DNA of 39,044 bases from an uncultured Marinoscillum sp. (GCA_902605755.1 CACLDR010000017.1:1-39044), one strand, 5' to 3'; counted from the stretch's first letter, positions 28,759 to 37,963 are shown. Program-made: numbers and translations. Notes: generated by a model not told the origin, from the letters alone.

Positions 28759-29824
28759 GCCCCTTTTTCTGTCCATATTGCTGGTCGCATGTATATTTTC
28801 AAATGAAAATTTAGCGCCCGATCAAAAGATCTGGAATTATGGATTACCAAATCAATTTGGTCTTATCAATAAAGAATTTATAAATCTTGATGAAGCTATT
28901 CGAAACGATGAATTTAAAAATATAAATGCATTAATAATTGTAAAAAATGATCAACTCATTTTTGAAAATTACTATTTAGATCAGCAAAGAGAAGATCTCA
29001 ATAACATCGATAATGCAACCAATATCTTGGCATCGATCGCCATTGGAATGGCGATCGATGATGGTTACTTAATTTCAATCGAAACTCCTATAGCGGATTT
29101 ACTACCCGAATATGAAGATGAACTATCTACAGATTCACTAAAAAAAAACATTACCATCGAACAGCTTCTCACCCATCGCAGTGGTTTATCTTGGGACGAA
29201 ATTGTCTCAGAAGATGATTTAAATGGGATGATGGGGACCCATGATTGGGTTAAATATATCCTTGAAAAACCTTTAGATGCTGTTCCCGGTACACGATATA
29301 ATTTGAATTCAGGAGTTGGAATGATACTATCAAAAATCATTCAAAACTTGACTAATGAAAGTCTTTCTTCATATCTGGACCGAAGACTTTTCAAAACCTT
29401 AGAAATAAATAATTGGATTTGGACTACTGATCCATCGGGCACCACAAACGCAACCAACGGTCTACATCTTACGCAACTTGATTTCACAAAAATTGGTTAT
29501 CTTATGATCAAAAATGGATTTTGGAAAGATCAAGTAATTCTATCTGATGATTGGATTTATGAATCTACTAACCCTCAACATCAACCGAGTTATTCTTTCA
29601 GTTTAGGTTATCTCTGGTTTCAATTTATCGAGGACCAAGATAATAGGCCCTTTAACAGAAAACGCACTTTTTATATCCCCGGTGCCACAGGTTATCACCT
29701 TTACATAAACCCTGAAGAAAACCTTATAGTGAGTATAGGTGCAAAAAATTATTTTTATGGGATTTATGGGCCCTCATATTATTTATATATAAGTATAATG
29801 GATCTACATCGAGATACATCATAA
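28745..29824 (+). CDS. Serine beta-lactamase-fold (S12) lipoprotein with lost catalytic residues
   Basis: The fold is that of penicillin-binding-protein-like serine hydrolases: lipoprotein signal with lipobox LVAC (about 16), IGMAIDDGYL (about 100-109), IEQLLTHRSGLSWDE (about 138-152), PGTRYNLNSG (181-190), and a C-terminal GATGYHLYINPEENLIVSIGA-type strand pair (quoted in part). The family SxxK motif, normally SVTK just before IGIAID, reads NATN (90-93), so nucleophile Ser and Lys are both Asn. The Tyr of the usual YNSG appears to be Leu187, with Tyr185 nearby. The frame is intact at 359 residues, so it is probably an expressed non-catalytic member. It is coupled to the preceding exported protein. 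Confidence 0.82.
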   Translation: MKNIKPLFLSILLVACIFSNENLAPDQKIWNYGLPNQFGLINKEFINLDEAIRNDEFKNINALIIVKNDQLIFENYYLDQQREDLNNIDNATNILASIAIGMAIDDGYLISIETPIADLLPEYEDELSTDSLKKNITIEQLLTHRSGLSWDEIVSEDDLNGMMGTHDWVKYILEKPLDAVPGTRYNLNSGVGMILSKIIQNLTNESLSSYLDRRLFKTLEINNWIWTTDPSGTTNATNGLHLTQLDFTKIGYLMIKNGFWKDQVILSDDWIYESTNPQHQPSYSFSLGYLWFQFIEDQDNRPFNRKRTFYIPGATGYHLYINPEENLIVSIGAKNYFYGIYGPSYYLYISIMDLHRDTS

Positions 29825-29997
29825 AAATAAAATACAACTAATTGAGTCGCATAACGATACAATGACTTACTATCATGACTACTAATTTAATAATTCCAAC
29901 TGTTTGAAGCTATTGTGTGTTTTTAAAGTAGTGACGACAATAATTAAAAAACTATTGTACAATATCGTCTTAATCAACACTCTAAAAATTTAATCTT

Positions 29998-30177
29998 ATG
30001 GTTCGAAATAAGGTATCCAAGGGACTCAAAAAGTTATTATCGAAGAACAAGTCTGATCACTTTTCTATTCACCCCGAACCCTTTGTTAATGACCCAAGTG
30101 AAAGGCTCCAGTACATGAAATTATTTAATAGGGCTATAGAAATTGACTCGCTCCAAGAGTTACACCCAATTAAATAA
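29998..30177 (+). CDS. Possible small protein (59 aa)
   Basis: An ATG at 29998 opens a 59-residue frame with a basic start (MVRNKVSKGLKKLLSKNKSD) and a varied, protein-like remainder including EPFVNDPSERLQYMKLFNRA, ending LHPIK. In this A/T-rich setting a stop-free, non-repetitive frame of 60 codons is mildly unusual. There is no signal peptide, no known family and no clear promoter. Confidence 0.4.
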   Translation: MVRNKVSKGLKKLLSKNKSDHFSIHPEPFVNDPSERLQYMKLFNRAIEIDSLQELHPIK

Positions 30178-30419
30178 CAATATATGGATTATTAATCCCA
30201 TCATGATTGTTTCTATGCTTTGGAATTTCTCACTTCTTTTGGCGAACTACGACCTATAAAAAATATCCAAATTTTCTTATAAACTGTTCTTACCAAAACT
30301 AGGCATTAAGGTTAAAATCAGTTTTAAAAAGGTTTATAACAAGTCAGGCTAAAAGATTTTTCAGCAAACTAAAAAGCTAAGTACCTAAGCTTATCACAAT
30401 ATAAAACAATAAATATTTA

Positions 30420-31841
30420 TTATTGTGGTAGGTTTTGATAGATGAGTTCATAATTTTCAATAAAATCAAGAACCTGTTCAACATCTATCTTTTTTGCTAT
30501 TATTTTCCTTTCCTGATCTACCACATAGAGCTGAGGTGTTGTTCTTACATTATATTCCATTCTAAAATTATTTTTATAAGATGGGTCCCCGAGATTCAAC
30601 CAATCTAACTTCTGTTCAATTATAAACTTTTTCCATTTATCTGTATCTGTAATGGTACAAATGGCAATCACCTCTGCTCCTGCCTTCTTTAAATCAGGGT
30701 AGAGTTGCTTTAATATTGGAGTTTTCTTTTTACAATGACCACATTCTGGATCATAAAAAAAGTAAACTAAATACTTCTCCTTCAGTTGATCTAAAGAAAA
30801 TGGCCGCATTGCTGTATCTAACAAATTCATTCTTGGTGCCATTTTCCCAATCAAATTAGGTCTAATAAATTTTAACTCTTCTGCTATTTCAGCCTTCTGA
30901 TCTTCATCCATAAAATCAACTTTATCTGTCAAAAAATATTCATCAGATAAAAACACAGTGACTCCATCCATTCCCATTATTTTAGACTCTTGATATTTGG
31001 TGTACAAGGTCATCAACCAATACCTAAAGCCTTGAGGATGATCTTCAAATTTATCTAGCCAATTTTTAATCTGGATATTGACTGAATCTGCCTGTCGAAT
31101 AACCAGATCATCAAAATATTTCATGACATACCCATGTAATACAGGAGTCCTCATCATACTGGGAGCATCGTCTAAAACATCAAAGTAATGATCTTTATAA
31201 TATTTAAAAGATGCTGTTTTACGGACTTTTAGATCTTCAATATGCTCGAAGTCAGGAATAGTTATCCCTTCAACAATTTTTAAAAAAGAAATGAAAAATA
31301 AATCAGGATAGTCTGAAATTAATGATTCACGAAATTCCTTTGCACTGAGTCCGAGTCTCTCGAGATCTTTAATAATTGAAAGCGAGTCAGTGCCGGCTGA
31401 AGTAGTTAAGCGTTGTGATAATTCAGATTGTTGCTTTTGAACCTCCGCCATTTTATTTTGAAATTTTGCAAATAATTCATTGTCCTTTGATCCTGAAATT
31501 TTTATATCCTTGTATCCAAGTTCTGAATTAATCTTCATTTGAAAAAATTGGTCACTGATAATGAATTCAAAATAAAAGTTTGGGGAGTAAAGAAAATATA
31601 CTCCTTTTTCTAAGGCATAATCCCCTTTTAACTGAAGCATATTATTAACAATTTTAACAGAATCAAGAATTAAACGCTGATTCCCAAAATGATATCCCAC
31701 TACAGTCGAAGAGTCTTTAATTCCTACTATTTCAATACTAATTTCATGCCCTACACGCTGTTCCTTTTTTTGAGCACAACTATAAATAGCCCAAGAAATT
31801 AGCAATACAAACCCGTAAGATTTTAAAAAAATTCTTATCAT
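30420..31841 (-). CDS. Thioredoxin-fold lipoprotein (TlpA/ResA-like, with DUF4369/DUF5106-type N-terminus)
   Basis: Periplasm-facing thiol-disulfide protein. Lipobox IYSC (about 22) follows a hydrophobic signal. About 35-130 look like the beta-rich DUF4369-type region (GNQRLILDSVKI), and about 130-330 a helical DUF5106-type region. The C-terminal thioredoxin-like domain carries CGHC in FYDPECGHCKKKTPIL, and the cis-Pro in RTTPQLYVVD. The 473-residue length fits this multi-domain class. On plus-strand 31868-31875, CAAAATTA reads TAATTTTG on the coding strand, a possible -7 box about 25 bp upstream. The partner is unknown, and it is probably a single-gene unit. Confidence 0.88.
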   Translation of the reverse strand: MIRIFLKSYGFVLLISWAIYSCAQKKEQRVGHEISIEIVGIKDSSTVVGYHFGNQRLILDSVKIVNNMLQLKGDYALEKGVYFLYSPNFYFEFIISDQFFQMKINSELGYKDIKISGSKDNELFAKFQNKMAEVQKQQSELSQRLTTSAGTDSLSIIKDLERLGLSAKEFRESLISDYPDLFFISFLKIVEGITIPDFEHIEDLKVRKTASFKYYKDHYFDVLDDAPSMMRTPVLHGYVMKYFDDLVIRQADSVNIQIKNWLDKFEDHPQGFRYWLMTLYTKYQESKIMGMDGVTVFLSDEYFLTDKVDFMDEDQKAEIAEELKFIRPNLIGKMAPRMNLLDTAMRPFSLDQLKEKYLVYFFYDPECGHCKKKTPILKQLYPDLKKAGAEVIAICTITDTDKWKKFIIEQKLDWLNLGDPSYKNNFRMEYNVRTTPQLYVVDQERKIIAKKIDVEQVLDFIENYELIYQNLPQ

Positions 31842-32360
31842 TTTATTTCTAATATATTTTGACGCCTCAAAATTAAATGGTTTATTGTAGTAAACCTATA
31901 ACTCATATTTAAGTTTTGAATAATTCAAAGAAAAAACTCCCTCACTTGATCATAAAACATCCACCTGTTAGAAATACCTCCACCCTTTTTGATCTAAACA
32001 TTAATAATGTTAATAATATTTACGTTTTAATTTTTGAATGAAAGTTTAATTTGTAGTTTCCAAAGAACTAGTGATCTGAAGCAAGAGACTAGCCCTAAAG
32101 CACTTCTAGATTTACTACTATTTTACCATCACAATCAAATTGGCATCAATGTCACTAGAAATTTAATCAATAAATATTGTAACTATTCCTATAAATATCC
32201 TGAGAAAAGTGAAGTATTTTATCCGATCTTAGTTTAAATAGTTCAAATGAATCATTAACATATCCAAAAACGCAGAGACCCTTATGTAAAAAATAAGACA
32301 TAGCTGGAGTAATAATTGTCATACCTACCTACCTTATAATATAGTTGTGTTTATCATTTG
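31842..32360. other. Gene-free gap, about 0.5 kb
   Basis: No supported gene. A plus-strand frame at 32034-32237 (67 codons from a TTG) has no recognisable content. The gap separates the thioredoxin lipoprotein from the end of a decayed gene. Confidence 0.45.
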
Positions 32361-33474
32361 CTAATGGCTTTTAACGTTTAAATTGCCTGATTTTTTGAAG
32401 CAACTTTCATGGCTAGAGCAATTCCTAGCATTTTCGCTAAACTTATCGAAAAGTTCAACGATAATGTATGCATATACGAATAAACTATTATCACCATCCC
32501 AAAAATAGATTTGAAGTAATTTTCGAATTTATTTTGCGCATTTTATGTATTCATTGTTCAAAGGATCATTTAGACAAATTAAGAATTTGGGAAAATCCTC
32601 AAGAGAGCCTAAATAATAGGCATTGAGTGTAAAATTTGACCAACTTCGATCATTCACAGCATAATCTAACCAACAGGGCTAAAGAGAATTATCTATCAGA
32701 CCTGTTTCATTTGTATAATTATTCAGTAAACCCATTAACCTGTAAGCATTTGGAATAAGTACCCTTACAATTGATGAGTCACTCGAATACAAAAAAAAAT
32801 TTAAAACTACTTACCCACAAACAATAAGAGTCTAGAATTATCACATAGCCATCTAAATTAAGTGGAGCGAAAGATGGCATTATACCATTTGCCTACTGCT
32901 CGTCAGCAACTTGTAAAAGGTTTCTTCTCAGAAGAAGATAATCACCAAAAAAAAAATTAATTATTTCCTAAAGCAACTTAAAACCCTGTTTTGAATATTG
33001 ACGACGCTCATGATAATTATTAGTATAACTATCTGTGGTACACAAATCAATTGTTTTGGTAGATACTTTCATATTCCAAGGGCTATCAATCGATTTTATC
33101 TGACCTTTAGTTTTAAACAGATATGATATTTGATGTTTTCCGACGCCAAATATTTTAATTGGTTAAGATATAATTTCTAATACTATTCCTAAATATCTTG
33201 TGGTTTCCGATAGGTTGCTTCCCAAAAAACACGTTCTCCAGCTAAAATAATTTCATCTTTAAATTCCGAATAAACGATATGATATTTAAACTCATTATTT
33301 AAAAAGTACAGTGCACTCCAAATCTCAACTTTTAATCTAGTAGGTCCAATGATATCTAGTCGTTCCGATCCATTTAATACTTCACAATAATAAAAAAAGA
33401 ATATCCTTTTCCCAGATCTATCAGTAGGAGGAATTATTATGGTCTTTTTTCTACCTCTGTAATCAGAAATAGTT
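32361..33474 (-). pseudogene. Decayed gene of unknown family, about 1.1 kb or longer
   Basis: Minus-strand frames link into a protein-like chain with several lesions. In order: TIIIPPTDRSGKRIFFFYYC and LDIIGPTRLKVEIWSALYF, open from about 33474 to a TAG at 33191-33189; after a shift, PIKIFGVGKHQISYLFKTKG to GFKLL and a TAG at 32970-32968; another shift at a ten-base homopolymer, then MPSFAPLNLDGYVIILDSYC (from 32880); a shift in the T run at 32791-32799; then DYAVNDRSWSNFTLNAYYLG and SLFVYAYIIVELFDKFSENA, with a TAA at 32531-32529 and the final TAG at 32363-32361. The upstream half looks beta-rich, the downstream half helical. It may be one gene or two adjacent ones. I do not recognise the family. 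It may extend upstream toward 33600. Confidence 0.65.
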
Positions 33475-33767
33475 TAGAAATATTTCTAGATATTCATTAT
33501 AATTTTAATAGATTTTGATAATCCGTTTTACTCCCAAAGCTTTTGACCTAACCTTTAAACCCCTTGAATATACCTATTAACTGACCGAGATTTTATAAAA
33601 AAAATTCTAGTAATCCTTTATCGATAGCTATCCAATATTTGGAAAATCAATTAATTTCAATGCAAAGAAAAAGTAGATGACTAACTAGTACTTTGCTGAT
33701 TTTATATTTCTACTAATAATGAAAAAAAGTATATCCAGGAAAAAGAATTTTTGGATCCAATTTTAAA

Positions 33768-34856
33768 TTATTTATACATTTCCTCAAGATCATTTTCAAA
33801 AAGAGTACAATTATTTTTCCTAAAGTCTCTAAAATCAGATGCTGCTGGGTGCTCATCAAAAGGAATAAAATAATTTGTGCTGTCTTTATTTGGACCAAAC
33901 ATCACCCAACTTAGGGCCCCATGATCCAAGGCTTCAAAACCGTTCAGCAGGGTTTTAGAAAACCAGAGGGAATCGGTAAGTCCATTTTGGCCTGTCTCTG
34001 TAATTGCAGCTAATTTATTTTTTTTATATGCTAATTTGTCAATAAACTTTAAGTCATTAATGAAATTAAGCGACGTAATGTGACGTTCTTCTTCATCTTC
34101 TTCATGTACGCTATAACTTACCAAGCCAAAAACATCTACATAATCATCTCCAGGATAACCGAAAAAATACTCTTTATTCATATTCGATTCTTCCATAACA
34201 GATCGATCTGGTGAGTACGCATAAATTATATTATGAACCTTCTTTACATCTTTAAGATAGTCAACGGTAAATTTCCATAATGAAATTAAAGATGCCTCAG
34301 TTCCACTTCCCCACCAAACCTCCTTAACATTATGCCTATCAAAAAGCGTTAATATGACTGGCATGTTTAACTGTGAAAGAAACAGCGCTAATTGGTTCAA
34401 GAGGGTTAAGTATTCCTGATGCAAAGAAGCTCCTGGTAACACATTAGCTACTTGCCATCGGGAAATGTAGGGAATTTTTCGATTCTCTAGGTAAGTCGGG
34501 CGCCAAGACAACGAATTGATGCCACCTCTCGAATATACATCCCGCATCCATGTTTTCATTTGGTCATAGTTGACGGAATCATTATTATATTCATTCTCTA
34601 AAAAATCAATGGCCCATCCATGCAAAGCAGGATAAGATCCTACGGTTTCCCTAACATCTGATCTCCCTTTTTTCGCTCGCCATTTAACACCATAAGCCAT
34701 ATCATTTTGATGACCAATAAAAACTTTCCTCCCATTATTTTTTAAGTTTTGGTATAAATTATTTGTTTTCTTTGATGCTTTCCCATCAATGAGAGTTTGA
34801 GAGAAAACCATCTGTATCAAAATGAGACTAAGACATAGAGTTGTCGTTTTATACAT
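33768..34856 (-). CDS. GH26 (beta-mannanase-like) glycoside hydrolase homologue lacking the acid/base Glu
   Basis: Exported (signal peptide about 1-19, ending MVFSQ), 362 residues. The GH26 fold is clear: FIGHQNDMAYGVKW (about 47-59), RSDVRETVGSYPALHGW (65-81), GGINSLSW (111-118), WWG (181-183), LWKFTVDYLKDVKKVHNIIY (about 193-212), YAYSPDRS, and nucleophile Glu287 in AITETG. In active GH26 enzymes the acid/base motif reads HEH before WFWWG; here it is Asp173-Arg174-His175, so the catalytic Glu is Arg. The usual SWH is also SWR (Arg119). It is therefore probably inactive on normal mannans, a binding protein, or altered in mechanism. It stands alone in a gene-poor stretch, next to a pseudogene. 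Confidence 0.85.
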   Translation of the reverse strand: MYKTTTLCLSLILIQMVFSQTLIDGKASKKTNNLYQNLKNNGRKVFIGHQNDMAYGVKWRAKKGRSDVRETVGSYPALHGWAIDFLENEYNNDSVNYDQMKTWMRDVYSRGGINSLSWRPTYLENRKIPYISRWQVANVLPGASLHQEYLTLLNQLALFLSQLNMPVILTLFDRHNVKEVWWGSGTEASLISLWKFTVDYLKDVKKVHNIIYAYSPDRSVMEESNMNKEYFFGYPGDDYVDVFGLVSYSVHEEDEEERHITSLNFINDLKFIDKLAYKKNKLAAITETGQNGLTDSLWFSKTLLNGFEALDHGALSWVMFGPNKDSTNYFIPFDEHPAASDFRDFRKNNCTLFENDLEEMYK

Positions 34857-35148
34857 ACTTACTCAAGATTAATATGAATAATCTACTGTAAACTTAAGAG
34901 TAAATCATTTAGGCGTATAGAAAATCTATTATTTTTGGCTATCACTCATAATGTTAGATGGCATCCGATTCGTTTTTAAACTTTAATTTTAGATAAAAGT
35001 TATTCAAAAAATACAAACCATATTACTCAGCATAGCATACTACAGTGTCTTCTTTCTGCTCTTAGCCACCTTTCACCTTATCCAATATTTTTGCTATTAT
35101 TTATTAGGTTACAGAGCCCATAGACGGAGTGTCGTTTATCTAAATAGA

Positions 35149-35754
35149 TTGCTAATGTTAATTCAAGGCCTACTATTTACTCGACATCAAATCACTGGTG
35201 AAGAGAAAATTCCCAAGGATCAACCCATTATTGTTGTTTCCAATCATCAAAATATGATGGATATACCACCTCTTATTTGGTATTTCAGACATCAACATGC
35301 CCAATTCATTTCGAAAAAAGAACTTGGCCGTGGTATCCCAAGCATTTCCTTTAACCTTCGAAAAGGAGGTTCTTTGCTGATAGACAGGAATTCTGGAAAC
35401 ACTGCTATCACCCAAATAACGCAATTTGGCAATCAAATCTACAAAAAAAAGTGTGCTATTATTATTTTCCCTGAGGGAACTAGGAGTAATAGTTCCAGCT
35501 TAGGTCCGTTCAAAATGGGTGGACTTAAAGCATTGATTAATGCAATGCCGGATGTCCTTATTGTGCCTTTTGTGGTACATAACAATTACCAGATTTTTGA
35601 AGATGGTACTTTCCCTCTAAAACTAAGAAATCATTTAAATTATAGCATCTTGGACCCATTTAATCCAAAGGACTTAGATGTAGATACCCTAAAAGTTAAA
35701 CTTGAAGACCTTTTTCTCAACGAATTGAATAAATTTACTCAATCATCCCACTGA
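35149..35754 (+). CDS. plsC: 1-acyl-sn-glycerol-3-phosphate acyltransferase (PlsC-like)
   Basis: Membrane acyltransferase making phosphatidic acid. It shows the HxxxxD motif in VVSNHQNMMDIPP, the second block around the Arg in RKGGSLLIDRNSG, and FPEGTRS. The start used is TTG at 35149 (ATG at 35155 also in frame). The same frame is open back to a TAG at 34990-34992, and those 52 upstream codons read as a natural PlsC N-terminus with a membrane helix (YYSVFFLLLATFHLIQYFCY), yet contain no ATG, GTG or TTG. The true start may be the ATA at 34993 or may have been lost. From 35149 the 201-residue protein would lack the anchor. Confidence 0.85.
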   Translation: MLMLIQGLLFTRHQITGEEKIPKDQPIIVVSNHQNMMDIPPLIWYFRHQHAQFISKKELGRGIPSISFNLRKGGSLLIDRNSGNTAITQITQFGNQIYKKKCAIIIFPEGTRSNSSSLGPFKMGGLKALINAMPDVLIVPFVVHNNYQIFEDGTFPLKLRNHLNYSILDPFNPKDLDVDTLKVKLEDLFLNELNKFTQSSH

Positions 35755-35875
35755 CTTCCTTATTATCAATTTTGATTGTTAAAGTGAAAATGACTTTATC
35801 CAAAATTCTCTTTAAAGACTTCACATGATCCTTTCAAATCTGTATTTGAAATTAAATTATAAAACGGAATCATAA

Positions 35876-36901
35876 TTATCTCACATAAACTTTTTTTTCT
35901 TTCACTTTTTTAATGGTTCCCATGGCTGAAAGAACTAATCCCACCGTTTTAACTAACTTTAAAAAATCAGTTACACCCTCGGATGCGACGGCAACCAAAA
36001 GTCCTCCACTGGTCTGGGGATCGGCTAATATAAGTTTTTGGTTTTTGTTTTTTAAATTAACTTTCTCACTATAACTCTCCCAATTCCTTAATGTTCCTGC
36101 GGGACAACATCGTTGATCAATGTAAGATTGCAAATTTGGTAATTTAGGGATGGCGTCAAAATAAATTTCCGCACTGGTTCCAGAGGCCTCACACATCTCA
36201 ATTAAATGACCCAATAAACCAAATCCCGTAACATCGGTCATTGCATGAACACCATCTAATGTGGACAATAAAGTTCCAACATCATTGAGTTGAATCATTG
36301 ATTCCATTGCCAATGCCGCGCTATCTTCTTTCAATAGACCTTTTTTAATAGCAGTAGTAATGATACCGACTCCTAAAGGCTTAGTCAAAAAGAGTATATC
36401 TCCAGGTCTTGCACCTTTGTTCTTTTTTAAATTTTTAACAACTACTGTACCCGTCACGGCCAAACCAAAAATAGGCTCAGGACTGTCGATACTATGTCCC
36501 CCTGCCAAGGGAATATTAGCTTGCTTACATACAAATCGTGCCCCTTCAATTACTTGGTTTGCAACAGAGGCAGGTATATCATTGATGGGCCATCCTAAAA
36601 TAGCTATGGCCATAAATGGGCTGCCTCCCATGGCATAAATATCGCTTATTGCATTTGCAGCAGCAATTCTTCCAAAATCATAGGAATCATCTACGATAGG
36701 CGTAAAAAAGTCAGTGGTACTGATAACTGCCGTCCCATTACCTGTATCAAATACAGCAGCATCATCCCTATCTTGATTTCCGACTAACAAGTTAGGAAAA
36801 GAGTGCTCTTTTTTGTGACCTAAAATATTATCCAATACTTGTGGCGCAATTTTACATCCACACCCGGCTGCATGACTGTATTTTGTTAATTTATAATCCA
36901 T
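35876..36901 (-). CDS. selD: Selenide, water dikinase (selenophosphate synthetase)
   Basis: Makes selenophosphate from selenide and ATP. The start DYKLTKYSHAAGCGCKI carries the catalytic Cys14 and Lys17 (Cys form, not selenocysteine). Other segments include DDAAVFDTGNGTAVISTTDF, the metal-binding GGHSID, TDVTGFGLLGHL, and ADPQTSGGLL near the end. The 341-residue length is normal. It overlaps the end of selU by 11 bp. With no selA, selB or tRNA-Sec here, the selenophosphate is probably used for tRNA 2-selenouridine. Confidence 0.96.
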   Translation of the reverse strand: MDYKLTKYSHAAGCGCKIAPQVLDNILGHKKEHSFPNLLVGNQDRDDAAVFDTGNGTAVISTTDFFTPIVDDSYDFGRIAAANAISDIYAMGGSPFMAIAILGWPINDIPASVANQVIEGARFVCKQANIPLAGGHSIDSPEPIFGLAVTGTVVVKNLKKNKGARPGDILFLTKPLGVGIITTAIKKGLLKEDSAALAMESMIQLNDVGTLLSTLDGVHAMTDVTGFGLLGHLIEMCEASGTSAEIYFDAIPKLPNLQSYIDQRCCPAGTLRNWESYSEKVNLKNKNQKLILADPQTSGGLLVAVASEGVTDFLKLVKTVGLVLSAMGTIKKVKEKKVYVR

Positions 36902-37922
36902 TTTTTATTGCAATAAATATCAATTTTTGAGCAACTTGTTTATCTGTCATTTTTGCCGTATTGATGGAAGTTGCCATCGTAAAGCCGTTGTTCATAGTAG
37001 ATCTGCTGTAAGCCTTATCATAATAACTTAACGCAATTGTACAAGCCCTCTCAGCATCACCAACTTCGATCGCCTCCAAGGCCTCTTTAAGATGTTGTCC
37101 ACCTAATCTTTTCTCAATTTTTTTAAAGGCATTAATTAAATCTCTCTTTTGAAATCGTCCATAATCATTCACAAGGCGATTGATCCGCTGTTTTAAAGTA
37201 CGTTCTATGACAAAAATAGGTGAGTCACGAAATGTTTTGAATACTTCATGTGGAATAAAAGCATGTCCGATAGATTGACTCTCACTTTCAATCCAAATCC
37301 GTTTTTTTAGATCAAAAGCAGAAAAACATTCATAAAGATTATTTTCAAACTGCTCTTGAGTTGGCTGCTGTTCTTGTCCCAACATCCCAAAAACTGAGCC
37401 TTTGTGATTCGCCAAGCCCTCCAAGTCTATAACTTGTTCTTGGAGATCAATGAGTTCATGCAAGATAACCGTTTTACCACTGCCCGTTTTACCGCCCACC
37501 AATATCAAATGCGCAACTTTATCCAAAAGTACTTCTCGTAAATAAGTTCGATACGCTTTATATCCACCTTCCAATATTTGATATGAAAAGCCTGCAGCTT
37601 CAAGTAAAGCAGCCATACTTTGACTTCTTAATCCTCCTCGCCAGCAATGAATTAGTATATTTTTATAAGGGGCTAATCGTTTCGCTTCCTCGACAAAAAA
37701 TCTTAATTTAGGAGCTATAAAATCCAAACCTTTAAGGAATGCGACTTCCCTACTCTTTCGCTTAAATAAGGTTCCCACCCTTACTCTTTCCTCATCAGAA
37801 AAGAGAGGCAGATTGAAAGCTCCTGGAATTTGTCCCTTATTAAATTCTCCAGGTGAGCGTACATCTAAAATAACTCGGTCTTTACGGACCTCCCAAAGTT
37901 CAACAACCTTAATTTTGTTCAT
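36891..37922 (-). CDS. mnmH: tRNA 2-selenouridine synthase
   Basis: Replaces sulfur with selenium at the wobble 2-thiouridine of certain tRNAs (also named selU or ybbB). The N-terminal rhodanese domain (about 1-130) has VILDVRSPGEFNKGQIPGA and the active-site Cys93 in IHCWRGGLRSQS. The C-terminal part has a P-loop GGKTGSGKT (143-151) and the family segments WIESESQSIG and RINRLVNDYG. The 343-residue length is normal. It is the first gene of a two-gene operon with selD, overlapping by 11 bp. Confidence 0.95.
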   Translation of the reverse strand: MNKIKVVELWEVRKDRVILDVRSPGEFNKGQIPGAFNLPLFSDEERVRVGTLFKRKSREVAFLKGLDFIAPKLRFFVEEAKRLAPYKNILIHCWRGGLRSQSMAALLEAAGFSYQILEGGYKAYRTYLREVLLDKVAHLILVGGKTGSGKTVILHELIDLQEQVIDLEGLANHKGSVFGMLGQEQQPTQEQFENNLYECFSAFDLKKRIWIESESQSIGHAFIPHEVFKTFRDSPIFVIERTLKQRINRLVNDYGRFQKRDLINAFKKIEKRLGGQHLKEALEAIEVGDAERACTIALSYYDKAYSRSTMNNGFTMATSINTAKMTDKQVAQKLIFIAIKNGL

Positions 37923-37927
37923 AGTAG

Positions 37928-37935
37928 CAAAGGTA
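37928..37935 (-). promoter_or_regulatory. Possible -7 box of the selU-selD operon
   Basis: CAAAGGTA on the plus strand reads TACCTTTG on the coding strand, matching TAnnTTTG. It ends 5 bp before the selU ATG, so transcription would start at or within a few bases of the start codon (a leaderless or near-leaderless mRNA). No clear -33 TTTG is seen at the expected distance, so support is partial. Confidence 0.35.
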
Positions 37936-37963
37936 GAATTCTAAAAAATAAGGTAAAAAGAGA

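Noticed and set aside
32034-32237. 67-codon plus-strand frame from a TTG
   Set aside because: No motif, no promoter, non-ATG start; probably chance.
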